Shown here in pieces: positions 37,503 to 50,482 of a stretch of 64,000 nt of DNA. The notes below the pieces were generated by a model. It did no database searches and was not told the origin of the DNA. It worked only from the letters and a program-made list of their open reading frames with translations. Source of the DNA: Artocarpus heterophyllus. Lineage: Eukaryota; Streptophyta; Magnoliopsida; Rosales; Moraceae. Position 1 is the stretch's first letter. Each line of letters opens with the position of its first letter. The translations under genes and the position numbers were made by a program. The stretch spans positions 17,379,319 through 17,443,318 of the forward strand of contig CM046341.1 in NCBI GenBank assembly GCA_025403435.1, given 5' to 3'.

Positions 37503-39954
37503 CAAAACTTTAAGAAAACTTAATTTTTAGACAAATTCAACTTTTCAAAATGCGGAAGATCAAATTCTTAAAATGATAAAATAGAATAATAAAACATAGT
37601 TCTTATATTCTTTAAAACTTATCATAAAAAATATGTTCAAATGATAAACCATAGCTTAAATCACAAAACTTGCATCATTGGCGTTCTTCTAGTTACAATT
37701 CATCTTCCTTATGCTCACATGTCTTTCCATGTCCTCCGCCTAATCCATGACTTTCTTATCCTTATCTGCAACATGATATTAACTTGAATAAGCGAAAGCT
37801 TAGTAAGTACATATATTTCTCACAATTTAAAAACATTTCATAAACATCATCATCATCATCATCATCATAATAGTGCATTAAGCACATTTTCATAGAAACA
37901 TATCTTTCAATACATTAACCATATTAAAAATTATTCCATTTTATCTTAAGGGCCCAAGTGTTGCACCATAATCATCATTGTAGGCGCGCCGTCATGAGAG
38001 GAGAAGGGTAGCTAATCCTAAGCCAAACAAGACATCATATCATATCATATCATAACATTGGTGTGCAACACTTATTAGGTGATACATATATACATAACTT
38101 TCATGCTTTGAAATTTGCCATAATCAAACATGCATAACTTTAAATCACGAAGATCTTTCATAAGAAACACTTTAAGGAAAATCATCATAAAATCATCATA
38201 AATATCATTATGAACATAACATCAAACCTTATAAAACATATCATGTTGCAAGTAAGAATGTACTTACTTAGAAGCTAGCTTACTTAACCTTATATGTATT
38301 GGTGACGACGCCGCGGTCTCGATGTGCTCATTCCTTTGAGTGTTCATGCCATTTATTCATTTAAAGTTACAAATAAAATTAATACTTATTTTCATAGAAT
38401 AAAACATCCATTCCATATAACATCACACATACATTCATCTCTTGTAAACATAATTCATAACATGCATCCATAACCATAATCAACAAAACTATAAAATCAT
38501 CATCACATAACACTTCACTGACCTACATGGATTCAAGACTTAAAAATTTAATATTCACACATACTTTAGGCACCATACTTGACAGGGGTAAAGTTAATAC
38601 ATAAACATATTACCATGATTTTTCTTTAGTCATAAAAATTACATTAAGTATCTAAAAACAATCCATACATTTCGAACATGAAATCTGCCAACAATAGTAA
38701 GGCAGTGAACAACTTTATTCTCAGGTCCGTTTAACACATTCTAACATCATAGAAAAATCTACAAAATTAACATATACAGTAGACATATAGAACCCTAACA
38801 TACCCAAAAATTAGCTTCAACAAAAATCGGAGTAAGTCAAGACACACATTTGAAAATCAGTAGTAAAACTAACTTAGGTTTGACAGACAGTGAGTAATCG
38901 TTTAAACATTTTTTAACAATTAAAATACATATATTTTAATTTTAAAATTCATACTAACATATATTTCAATATCATAAAATTATTTCATCATCAAAAAAAT
39001 CATTTAAACATATAAAACATCACATAAAACAAAAGTCCAATATTAACATTGTTAAAACAGTTTCTTGACCTAGTCTCAATAAAAATTTCATAACACATAA
39101 TTCACGCATCAAAACATTACCAAACTTTGTAGTCCATAATATAACATATACATGAACATTCTTGCCAAATTTCATAGTAAACAAAGCACGTTTACCCCTT
39201 GAACGAAAATCACATTTTCATGCATCATAACCAAGCAACAATATTTTACTGTGGGTGGTAGAGAATAGAAAATTCATAACTTATCATAGAAAAATCCAAT
39301 TAAGGTGAAACTTCGAGAAACATCACAAAACTCATACATGAATAACATATTAAAAATTTAGAGCAAACAAAACTTTGTAGAGGAAGATATAGTAGTCGGA
39401 TATCAAGAAGGATTTCATTGAAACGAGAATGAACTCTTACCTCAAAATGATTCTTCTCAAATTCCTTCGAATTCAACCAATAAAATTTCAATTTTTCTTT
39501 CAATTATATGCAAAGAATTTTAAAGGAGAGGAGGAATAGAAAACGTGGAGAAGAGAAGAAGAAGATAAGAATAAAAGAAACATTTCAGAATGAGAGAGAG
39601 AGAAGACGTGAGAGGAGGAGAGAGAAGAGAATTATCATGAATGAAGGTAACGTAAAAAAATTCAATACCCTCACTTATGTTAGAAATTTTTTTTTCTGAC
39701 TAATTTGGACTAAATTTTCAAGGAGAAAGGAGAAGAAATTGGGGAAAGTCAAATCATTTAGATAATCTTACCATACTTTACCGATTTTAAAAGGGGAAAC
39801 CATATCAATCAATTCCAATCAATGCAAAGTCAAATGTTTCCTTTCCTTAAATGATAAAATTACTCCATAATTATACCAATTAATCACATTAAACTACCCA
39901 ATCAACATAATTACCTCAACCATAAATTTGAAGAGATTTCTGCTGACTGCTCGT

Positions 39955-40092
39955 CTACTGTCATTGGCTTGCCGATTCTTTACTTCGGCCTACCGATTCT
40001 ACAAAGTTCGGCCTGCCGATGGTTTCCATTGGCCTGCCAATTCTTGGCAGACTTTTTGGCCTGTAGAATTTGAAAGTCTGGCCTGCCGAACT
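39955..40092. repeat. GC-rich motif cluster, left Gypsy LTR (inner)
   Basis: TTCGGCCTACCGATTC, TTCGGCCTGCCGATGG and GGCCTGCCGAAC variants. The right LTR has a counterpart at 48135-48245. Confidence 0.75.
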
Positions 40093-40332
40093 GTCCTTAA
40101 AATATAATACATCATAGCATTCAAGTCTTCATTGCATCATAAATAAACATACATTGAAATTAACATGAACACTTGAGCACATCAATTCTACGCGATCGTC
40201 ACCTGTCATAAAACTTAAAATAAAAAGTTAGTAACATAAAATCACAAATCATAACATATATTAATAAGAAAATTACTTAATGTCGTTACTAACTTAGAAT
40301 AATCCGTTACATAAAAATAGGTGGGTGTTACA

Positions 40333-40346
40333 ATTCTCCCCACCTT
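40333..40346 (-). other. Polypurine tract of the Gypsy element
   Basis: The - strand reads AAGGTGGGGAGAAT directly before the LTR start TGTAACACCC. Confidence 0.85.
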
Positions 40347-40368
40347 ATAAAAGTTTGGCCCTCGAAAC

Positions 40369-43300
40369 TCAGAATAATTGCGGATACTTAGATCTCATGT
40401 CATCTTCACATTCCCATGTAGCTTCTTCTACTTGATGATTTCGCCATAACACCTTGATCAATGGAATTTCTTTATTCCTCAAGGTCTTGGTTTTTCAATC
40501 GAGTATCTCCACTAGCTTTTCTTCATAACTTAAGTCTTCTCGTATCTCGAATACTTGTGGCACAATCACATGCGTAGGTCTGGAACATACTTCTTGAGAA
40601 TAGAGACATGAAACACATCGTGCATTGCTGACATTTCTAAAGGCAACTTTAGCTGATAAGCCACCTTGCCTATCCTCTTCACAATTTCATAAGGACCAAT
40701 GAATCTTGGGCTTAACTTGCCTTTCTTCCCAATCCTCATAACTCCTTTCATCGATGCAACTTTTAAAAACACAATTCGCCCACGGCAAACTCTAAAGGTC
40801 TTCTTCTCTTGTCAGCATAACTCTTCTGACGGATTTGAGCGGTCTCTATTCTTCTTCTTATTAACTTTATCATCTCAGAAGTTTCGTTAACAAAATCAGT
40901 TCTTTCAGCATCGACGCTTTCCATCAACTTCTTCTCACCAGCTTCGTGCCAACATATAGGCGACCTGCATTTTCGCCCATACAGAGCTTCATAAGGTGCC
41001 AACCCAATTTTCATCTGAAAGCTGCTGTTGTAAGAAAACTATGCTAATGGCAACATTTTACACCAGTTGGTCTTAAAATCGAGAGAACAAGCCTGTAGCA
41101 TATCTTCTAAAATCAAGTTCGTTCTCTCCGTTTGACCGTTTGTTTGAGGATGAAAAGCTGTACTAAAACGTAGCCTGGTTCCCACAACAGTCTGTACACT
41201 CTTCCAAAACTTAGATGTGACCTGCCACCACGATATGAGATGATTGACTTGGGAATTTCATGAAGTCATACAATCTCCTTGACATAGAGTTCCGCTAACC
41301 GTTCCATAGAGTAAGTGATCTTGATGGGAATGAAATGCGCCATCTTAGTCAGTCTATCCACAACTACCCAAATTGCATCATAACCGTTCATAGTTCTGGG
41401 CAAGCCGATAATGAAATCCTTTGCTATATCTTCCCATTTCCATTCTGGTATCTGGATAGACTGTAAATCACCACTAGGTCTCTGGTGTTCAGCTTTAACT
41501 TGTTGACATGAGAAGCATTTCTTCGTATACAAAGCAACATCACGTTTCATTCCAAACCACTAGAAGTTACCTCTTAGATCATTATATATCTTTGTTGCAC
41601 CTTGATGAATAGAGTAAGAAGTGTCATGAATTTCCACCAAAATCTTTTCCCTTGAGCTATCAACATTGGGAACACATAAGCGGTCCTTGAGGTATAGAGT
41701 TCTGTCATCCGCAACACGAAACTCTTGACATTTTCCTTCTTTCATTTCCTACTTAATTCTTACAAAACTTACATCTTCATCTTGTTTTCTTCAAATTTCA
41801 TCATACATCGTCGGAGCAAGAGTGAGTGCTGAGAGCTGACCTGCTATAAGTTCTAAACCGAAGTCTAGAATTTCCTTTCTCAAAGGTGGAGACATTGCTT
41901 GCATTGACATCAACGTGACAAATGACTTCCTACTTAGAGCATCAGCCACTCGGTTAGCTTTTCCAAGGTAATAAAGGATTTCATAATTGTAATCCTTTAC
42001 CAACTCTAGCCATCTTCGTTGTCTCATGTTCAAGTCTCTTTGTGTGAAGAAGTACTTCAGACTTTGATGATCAGTGAAGATATTGCATTGGGCCCCATAT
42101 AAATAGTGTCTCTATATCTTCAATGTAAAAACGACTGCTGCTAACTCGAGGTCATGAGTAGGATAGTTCTTTTTGTAATCCTTCAGTTGTCTTGACGCAT
42201 AGGCAATCACCCTTTCATTTTTCATTAAAATAGCTCCGAGGCCCGTCTTGGATGCATCACTATAAATTACGAATCCATCATTTCCTTCTAAAATAGCCAA
42301 TATTGGGGCTGTCGTCAATCTCTTCTTTAGTTCTTGAAAACTCTTCTTGCATGCTTCAGTCCATTCATACTTCTTTCCCTTACGTGTCAGACTCATGAGT
42401 AGGGCTGCTATCTTGGAGAAGTCTTCTACAAATCTCTGATAATATCCTGCTAGACCCAAGAGGCTCCTTATTTCACTTGCATTCATCGGTTGCTTCCAAT
42501 TGAGAACAGTCTCTACTTTAGCAGGGTCAACCATAATCCCTTCCTTCGATATAACATACCCCAAGAAAGACACTTTATCAAGCCAAAACTCGCACTTGGA
42601 AAACTTTGCATAAAGTTGGTGTCTTTTTAAAGTCTCCAGCACAATCCTTAAATGTTTCTCGTGTTCTTTTTGATTCTTTGAATAGACAAGAATATCATCG
42701 ATAAGCACAACAACAAATTTATCGAGGAAATCCTTGAATACCCAATTCATTAAATCCATGAAGGCCGCAGGTGCATTCATTAGACTGAAAGGTATAACCA
42801 CAAATTCATAGTGACCATACCTCAACCTAAAGGCAGTTTTGGGGATATCTCCTTCTTTAATCTTCAGCTGGTGATAACCTGACCGTAGATCAATCTTTAA
42901 AAACACAAATGCACCCTTGAGCTGATCAAACAAATCATCGATTCGAGGTAACGGGTACTTGTTCTTGATTGTCACCTTGTTCAGCTCTTTGTAGTCAATG
43001 CAGAGTCTCATAGTGCCATCTTTCTTCTTAACAAATAGAACTGGAGCTTCCCATGGAGAGTACCTCGGCCTGATGAAGCGTTTGTCAAGTAGTTCCTTTA
43101 ATTGCATGTGAAGCTCTTTTAACTCTACTGGGGCCATTCTATAAGGCGCTTTTGAGATCAGATCGGTGCCAGGAGCGAGCTTGATCTCAAATTTGACTTC
43201 TCTTTCTAGTGGCAGACTTGACAGATCATCATGAAATACTTCTACATATTCATGAACAACAGGCACATCTTCAATTCTTATCTTTTCTTCTTGGGTTTTG

Positions 43301-43926
43301 TCTACAATGTTCGCCAGATAGCCCATGCAGCCACTTGTTAATAACTTCCTTGCTTTCATCGTAGATAAAAACATGTTGGGTTTCTTTCTAGACTCGCCAA
43401 CATACATGAATTTCTGATCACCTTCTGGATGGAAGATCACCTTTCGTTTTTGACATTCAATAGAAGCATTGTACTTGCTTAGGAAATCCATCCCTAGAAT
43501 CATATCGTAGTCATGCATGTCGATCACAATGAGGTCGATGAAAAGTTCCCTATCAAAAATTTATAAGGGTACCCTGCGCAGACAGTGCATGGATAATATC
43601 ACTTCCCCAGAGGGTAGTGTCGTAGTAAATCCCTATCTCATAAGCTCTAAACGAACCCTTAATTTCTTAGCAAATGGCATAGATACAAAAGAATGTGTGG
43701 CACCCGTATCAAAAAGGACATAAACATCATTAGATAAACTTGTTATCTGACTTGTGACCACATTTGAGGCTTCAGTAGCCACTTGTTCTTTCATCATGGC
43801 ATAGATTCGGGCATTCGTTGGTGGGGCTTCAAGCCTCCCTTGACTGATTAGTGGCCCTTCAAGGGAAGCTTGTATCTGATGGACCTGGGCTTGAGGAGGA
43901 GCTCTTTGAGGGGCATTGGCATTCAT
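40369..43926 (-). pseudogene. Gypsy pol: protease, RT, RNase H, integrase, C-terminal chromodomain-type region
   Basis: The protease has VLFDTGATHSFV (near 43720). Reverse transcriptase shows [20 protein letters not shown] and LIDDILVYS (where YVDD is common), near 43010-42680. RNase H has [13 protein letters not shown] (near 42260) and ADALSRK. Integrase has an H-H-C-C finger (IHQGA...CFSCQQVK), DAIWVVVDRLTKMAHF and FHPQTNGQTERTN. The last part ([23 protein letters not shown] and onward) is that of plant chromoviruses. In-frame stops lie near 43633, 43562, 42112, 41791, 41743, 41560 and 41266; most sit where relatives have tryptophan, glutamine or arginine. Frameshifts occur near 41200 and 40770. 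The longest clean part, 42112-43527, covers the whole reverse transcriptase. Confidence 0.92.
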
Positions 43927-44140
43927 CAGTTTAGGGCAGTTTTTGACAAAATGATCTTCACGCCCATAAATAAAACATTGGTTTGTCCCTAGACGGCATT
44001 CTCCTGGATGTTTCTTTCCACATTTAGCGCATGGTTGAAACTGCCTGCTATTATTATTAGACTGACCACCATTATGCCTCTTATTGCCTTGGCCCTACTG
44101 GTTATGAGGATTACCCTTCCTCTTGTTGTTTCTCCAGTTT

Positions 44141-44172
<32 letters not shown>

Positions 44173-44973
44173 TCGGTGTGGAGGGCGGCTCTGGTTGTTA
44201 GCATTATTGGCTGGCTGGCCAGACTGAGGCTGGTTCCTTCTTAGCTTGGACAAGTGGAACTTCGCACGTTGGGCCCTCATAACCACCTGTTCTCGAGTCC
44301 TGGGTGGACTATCTCCATCAACGATCGCAGCAATTTCTGGCCTAAGGGGTCTGATCAGTCTTCTGACCCTTTCACTTTCATCCATAACCATCCCTGGGCA
44401 TAGATGAGCTAGCTGGTCAAACTTTGTCACAACATCTGTGACTGACATATCCCCTTGGCGCAGGTTCTTGAACTCCTCATAATGCTTCCTTGTAACGTTC
44501 ATGTGGAAAAACTTCATGTCAAACTCATGAATGAAATCATGCCATGTCATCTCTTCCACATTTTTGCTATGTTCAATGTCGTCCCACCAAATTCTGGCCT
44601 CCATAGTGAGGCAGTACGAGGCATAGAGAACCTTTTCATTGTCCGTGAAATCCATGAGTCTCAGAGTGGCCTCAATTCTCTTCAACCATCCTTGAGCGAC
44701 TAACAGATCCTTTGAACCCTTGAAGTCTACTGGCTTAACCCTTCTCCATCTGACTAGAAGAGGTTCCTGATAGGCCGCTCTTGGTTCAGTAGCAGGAGCT
44801 AGGATTTCATTGACTTGTGGCTGAGGAGGAGGAGGCACGTCATTGCCTTGACGATCGTCATTCTGGCCATTGGCCTTTAATTTTGTAATTTCTCTTCTTT
44901 GATCCTCAAGTTGCCTCTACAGCTCAGCGATCATTGTCATAAGCCTTTTGTTGGTCTGGGTGCGTGTTTGCAT
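43927..44973 (-). pseudogene. Gypsy gag (retrotransposon gag domain), two stops
   Basis: The start is the ATG at 44971-44973 (MQTRTQTNKRLMTMI). A TAG at 44917-44919 interrupts it at codon 19, and the frame continues through a proline-rich stretch (MPPPPQPQ). The central retrotransposon gag domain follows (GWLKRIEATLRLMDFTDNEK, KNLRQGDMSVTDV). Next come an asparagine-rich low-complexity segment (residues NNNNSSNNNNQN) and a second TAG at 44095-44097. The C-terminal zinc knuckle is damaged: it reads CFIYGREDHFVKNC, with tyrosine in place of the second cysteine. The product would form the particle shell and bind RNA. Confidence 0.88.
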
Positions 44974-45190
44974 TTTTTTGTGGCCGTCAATTATCAATTT
45001 TCCTAAAAGAATTAGGAACTTAGAAATAATCCTTTAATATGAGACAGGTTTTTACTACTAAAACATTAATCATTAAACATCTAAACCTCGTTCTTATCCT
45101 CATACTTGCGTCAAAACATCTAACTTTATAACATACTTACTTGGAGGACTTGGATTGACATGTGGCGATGTGCATTGTAAATAGAAATTT

Positions 45191-45202
45191 GCTCTGATAC
45201 CA
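45191..45202 (-). other. Primer-binding site of the Gypsy element, tRNA-iMet type
   Basis: The - strand reads TGGTATCAGAGC five bases from the LTR edge at 45208. Confidence 0.9.
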
Positions 45203-45207
45203 AAGCC

Positions 45208-48200
45208 TGTAACGCCCCCTTATAGACGTCACAGATGTCGTTACATTCATACATCTACCAAAGCCTGTAACACCCCCTTACGGACGTCAGAGATAGTGTT
45301 ACATTCATACATTACATACTTATTTTTTTTTTAAGATAAACTTTAAGTACAAAACTTATTTGAAACTTTAATTGTAAACGTAGTTAAGGAAAACGTAACC
45401 AGGATCCATACATACATTTTTTTTTACAACATTCATTAACTTAATCCATACTATTAATAATTCAATTACACATTAAATTGATCATAAACTTCCTTTAATA
45501 AAGTAAATATACCAAATAGTAAAATTATAACTTATAAAACATCACATCATCTAAAACTATTTGCTCCCACAGTTCGGCAGGCCGAACTGGAGACTTCAAC
45601 AAGCTGAACATGGTCAGCAGGCCGGTAGAGGCTCTGCAAAATAGGGTTTTTAAAACTTTTAAAGTTCAGCAGGCTGAAAATGAGATCGGCAGGCCGAACA
45701 TTCTTACATTGGCATTCCGACCAACGATGATCGGCAGGCCGACCGAGCCAAGAATTTAGGAAAACTTAATTTTTAGACAAATTCAACTTTTCAAAATACG
45801 GAAGATCAAATTCTTAAAATGATAAAATAGAATAATAAAACATAGTTCTTATATTCTTTAAAACTTGCATCATTGGCATTCTTCCAGTTACAATTCATCT
45901 TCCTTATGCTCACACGCCTTTCCATGTCCTCCACCTAATCCATGACTTTCTTACCCTTATCTGCAACATGATATTAACTTGAATAAGCCAAAGCTTAGTA
46001 AGTACATATATTTCTCATAATTTAAAAACATTTCATAAACATCATCATCATCATCATCATAATAGTGCATTAAGCACATTTTCATAGAAACATATCTTTC
46101 AATACATTAACCATATTAAAACTTATTCCATTTTATCTTAAGGGCCAAGTGTTGCACCATAATCATCATTGTAGGCGCGCCATCATGAGAGGAGAAGGGT
46201 AGCTAATCCTAAACCAAACATGACATCATATCATACATATCATAACATTGGTGTGCAATACTTATTAGGTGATACATATATACATAACTTTCATGCTTTG
46301 AAATTTGCCATAATCAAACATGCATAACTTTAAATCATGAAGATCTTTCATAAGAAACCCTTTAAGGAAAATCATCATAAAATTATCATAAATATCATCA
46401 TGAACATAGCATCAAACCTTATAAAATATATCATGTTGCAGGTGAGAATGTACTTACTTAGAAGCTAGCTTACTTAACCTTATATGTATTGGTGACGACG
46501 CCGCGGTCTCGATGTGCTCGTTCCTTTGAGTGTTCATGTCATTTATTCATTTAAAGTTACAAATAAAATTAATACTTATTTTCATAGAATAAAACATCCA
46601 TTCCATATGACATCACACATACATTCATCTCTTGTAAGCATAATTCATAACATGCATCCATAACCATAATCAACAAAGCTATAAAATCATCATCACATAA
46701 CACTTCACTGACCTACATGGATTTAAGACTTAAAAACATAACATTCACACATACTTTAGGCACCATATTTGACAGGGGTAAAGTTAATACATAAACATAT
46801 TACTATGATTTTTCTTTAGTCATAAAAATTACATTAAGTGTCTAAAAACAAACCATACATTTCAAACATGAAATCTGCCAGCAATAGTAAGGCAGTGAAC
46901 AACTTTATTCTCAGGTCCGTTTAACACAATCTAACATCATAGAAAAATCTACAAAAATTAACATATACAGTAGACATATAGAAACCTAACATATCCAAAA
47001 ATTGGCTTCAACAAAAATCGGAATAAGTCAAAACACACATTTGAAAATTAGTAGTAAAACTAACTTAGGTTTGACAGGCAGTGAGTAATCTTTTGAAACA
47101 TTTTCTAACAATTAAAATACATATATTTTAATTTTAAAATTCATACTAACATATATTTCAATATCATAAAATTATTTCATCATCAATAAAATCATTTAAA
47201 CATATAAAACATCACATAAAACAAAAGTCCAATATTAACATTGTTAAAACAGTTTCTTGACCTAGTCTCAATAAAAATTTCATAACACATAATTCACTCA
47301 TCAAAAAATTACCAAACTTTGCAGTCCATAATATAACATATACATGAACATTCTAGCCAAATTTCGTAGCAAACAAAGCACGTTTACCCCTTGAACGAAA
47401 ATCACATTTTCATGCATCATAACCAAACAGCAATATTTTACTGTGAGTGGTAGAGAATAGAAAATTCATAACTTATCATAGAAAAATCCAATTAAGGTGA
47501 AACTTGGAGAAACATCACAAAACTCATACATGAATAACATATTAAAAATTCAGAGCAAAAAAAATTTTGTAGAGGAAGATATAGCAGTCGGATGTCAAGA
47601 AGGGAACTCTTACGTCAAAATGATTCCTCTCAAATTCCTTCAAATTCAACCAATAAAATTTCAATTTTGCTTTCAATTATATGTCAAGAATTTTGAGGGA
47701 AAGGAAGAATAGAAATGTAGAGAAGAGAAGAAGAAGAGAAGAATAAAAGAAACGTCTCAGAATGAGAGAGAGAGAAGACGTGAGAGGAAGAGAGAGAAGA
47801 GAATTATCGTGAATGAAGGTAACGTAAAAAAATTCAGTACCCTCACTTATGTCAGAAAATTTTTTTTTCTGACTAATCTGGACTAAATTTTCATGGAGAA
47901 AGGAGAGGAAATTGGGAAAAGTCAAATCATTTAGATAATCTTACCATACTTTACCGATTTTAAAGATGGAAACCATATCAATCAATACCAATCAATGCAA
48001 AGTCAAACGCTTCCTTTCCTTAAATGATAAAATTACTCCATAATTATGCCAATTAATCACATTAAACTACCCAATCAACATAATTACCTTAACCTTAAAT
48101 TTGGAGAGATTTTTGCTGACTACTCGTTAGCTGTCATTGGCCTGTCGATTCTTTACTTCGGCCTACCGATTCTACAAAGTTCGGCCTGCCGATTCTTGGC

Positions 48201-48484
48201 AGGCTTTTCGGCCTGCCGAACTTGAAAGTCCAGCCTGCCAAACTGTCCTTAAAATACAATACATCATAGCATTCAAGTCATCATTGCATCATAAATAAAT
48301 ATACATTGAAATTAACATGAACACTTGAGCACATCAATTCTATGCGATTGTCATCTGTCATAAAACTTAAAATAAAAAGTTAGTAACATAAAATCACAAA
48401 TCATAACATATATCAATAAGAAAATTACTTAACGTCGTTACTAACTTAGCATAATCTGTTACATAAAAATAGGTAGGTGTTACA
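45208..48484 (-). repeat. Right LTR (5' LTR) of the Gypsy element
   Basis: 3277 bp, matching the left LTR with scattered substitutions and small indels. It has the same 58-bp terminal duplication (45208-45265 and 45266 onward) and the two GC-rich motif clusters (45572-45745 and 48135-48245). Confidence 0.93.
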
Positions 48485-48527
48485 TGTGTAACATGTCACA
48501 TTTACTCACTTAAGGCAAGTGGGAGTT

Positions 48528-50482
48528 TGTTAGATTAGGTACACTAAGAATTAAATGATGTAATAGTTTTTGGAGACATCTAATCAATAAAAAATTTATC
48601 GTTTATTTTCATATATCAAATATTGTCCTCTTTATGTTTATTTATGTTGAATATATAATAAGCAAACGACAGTCTGAGACTGCCAGTCTAAACCTTTAAG
48701 ATCGTGCATATGATGGATAGATTATGTGGAAGACATGAATCTTAAAGGTGATAGTCTAAATGATGAAGTCTGCAATCGAGGGAATAAAGTTGTATGCTTT
48801 ATTTATATTAAGATTGTTATATTTTCTACATCTCTTATGAAAGATGACTTGTCTTGGTCATCGAAATTAGACTCCATGAGTAGAAACATTAGTATATTAT
48901 CATAGGTGACAATATATTGGATCGGAACTAAAATGAATTGATTGGATTAATAATTTATTTGTTTAAATCAATTCACTTTTGACAATCATATGTGTTGCAT
49001 CTTAATCTTGAAATGAATCAATTGGTCTGTATTCTTGACTGGTGTTTTTTAATATACCAAAAGGTGACATCCTAAATTATATGAAGGTACGCATACGGGT
49101 ACGTTGGAGACATGACTCTTGATTGATGTAGACTCGTTATTAATAGATATGAAATCCATAGCTCTTTTGTAGAGTTAATGATATTCTCTTATAGACATTA
49201 TCCTTGTAATTGGAAAACTATGCTCAACTATTTGGATACATATATGTAACCAAATGGTATACTATTTATAAATAATAAGTATTCCAATGGTGAGATAATG
49301 GACTATAAGATAAAAATAATCGGAAAGATAAAACAAAATTTATCCTTAAGCCGATTATGAATATCCTATAGGATGTTACACATTATGATATGTCATGGAT
49401 CATAAACTTATTAGAGTTTCGTAATTCTATATAGTTCAAGTGTGCAACTCAAGCTTTTAGTGGAATAACTTTAGAGTTGATAATTATAAAATATACGTAT
49501 CGGGATATGTTATTTTATAATTATAAGAACTTGATCTATATATGTCCATTAGGTCCCCTTTGCTAGCTCATAATAATTCATGTAACGATATGACATTTTT
49601 TCCTACAGATTGGTAACCTATGTTATTTATTAGATTGGCTAAAATTTAATTGATTGGATTTAATAATTTATGTTCGTTTATTAGTTGAATTAATTTTATG
49701 AACTAATTCAAGATAAACATATTGAATTATTCAAAATAGATTTTATTTGTATGGGATTATTTGTATATGACTGTTTTAATCAGATAACTTCTCTATTGGA
49801 TCATTTGAATTATAATTGAGGCTCTATAAAGGATCCCCTGGTCAAACAAAGTAGGATTTATACATTAGGTTTGGTTTGAATTAATGGGATAAATCTCAGA
49901 AGCTAAAACACGTTGTGGGAGTGTTGCCATGACAGGCCAGTTGACCAGACACAATGTAGGTTAGTCAATCGAACTTGCTACGTCAGCAATTTATGTGCCT
50001 TACGTATTTTACTTAGAAAGTTGATCGAAACTCAAATTTTGAGGTCAAATATGATAAGGATTAGCCCCAATCAGACCATATATAAAGGGTACTATTTTTA
50101 TTATTTCTTAGATCATTTGAGAAGTTTAGAGAGAGTATTCTAGTGATAGAGACTCTAAAACTCCCACAGAACTATTGTTTAACATCTCGAACCTTAGCTC
50201 TTGGTTTTCTTAATTGGTTGGAAGGAGAGGTCACATGAGAAAAAAACTGAACAATGTGCGACCACTCGCATGCTGATTGTGGAAAGAGAATAGCAAGAAA
50301 GTCTAGTTGGTTAAGGCTCTTTTGGTAGATTTATCTACTTGCAGTGCATACGGTTTTCTAGTCTACTAAAACATACAAAAGATCTTTTATTAATTCATAT
50401 ACTTAGCATGTCTAACTAGTTATGGAAAAAGAACTTTGATTTAAAAATTTAAAAATTTTCGTTGCATTCATGTTTTCCAACA
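48528..50482 (+). repeat. 3' LTR of Copia-3
   Basis: Begins TGTTAGATTAGG after the purine tract AAGGCAAGTGGGAGTT and ends GTTTTCCAACA, 1955 bp. It is diverged but colinear with the Copia-2 LTR. A weak GC motif cluster (GACAGGCCAGTTGACC, CAATCGAACTTGC) lies near 49931-49978, at the position equivalent to that in Copia-2. Confidence 0.85.

Larger units (their letters stand above)
36984..40332 (-). repeat. Left LTR (3' LTR) of the Gypsy element
   Basis: 3349 bp. It contains a 58-bp terminal tandem duplication (36984-37041 and 37042-37099), a motif cluster at 37347-37502, an ATC microsatellite at 37845-37867, a purine-rich (pyrimidine-rich in sense) tract near 39510-39640 and a second motif cluster at 39955-40092. 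It is 72 bp longer than the right LTR, partly from a 65-bp segment near 37617-37670. Confidence 0.93.
36984..48484 (-). mobile_element. Complete Ty3/Gypsy element, chromovirus-like, TSD TGTGT
   Basis: 11.5 kb with LTRs at 36984-40332 and 45208-48484, flanked by TGTGT at 36979-36983 and 48485-48489. On the - strand the order is LTR, iMet primer-binding site, gag, protease, reverse transcriptase, RNase H, integrase, polypurine tract, LTR, which is the Gypsy order. The C-terminal region after integrase and the LTR start TGTAACACCC resemble the Tekay/Del group of chromoviruses; that placement is inference. Several stops and at least two frameshifts inactivate it. Confidence 0.94.
33332..50482 (+). 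mobile_element. Copia-3: old Ty1/Copia element split by a Gypsy element
   Basis: The two parts (33332-36983 and 48485-50482) join logically across the Gypsy insertion: the sequence before it ends in GCTATGGGGATGTGT and the sequence after it continues toward the polypurine tract, as in Copia-2. The 3' LTR is complete. The 5' LTR, leader and gag start are missing, being cut at the Copia-2 boundary. The LTR family is related to that of Copia-2, so both belong to one lineage. Confidence 0.85.

Noticed and set aside
37845..37867. ATC triplet array considered as part of a CRISPR-like or satellite array
   Set aside because: It is a short microsatellite that varies in length between the two LTRs, with no spacers.
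39508..39699. Arg/Glu-rich open frame in the Gypsy LTR
   Set aside because: Produced by a GAGA-rich tract. The right LTR has the same tract but no conserved frame.
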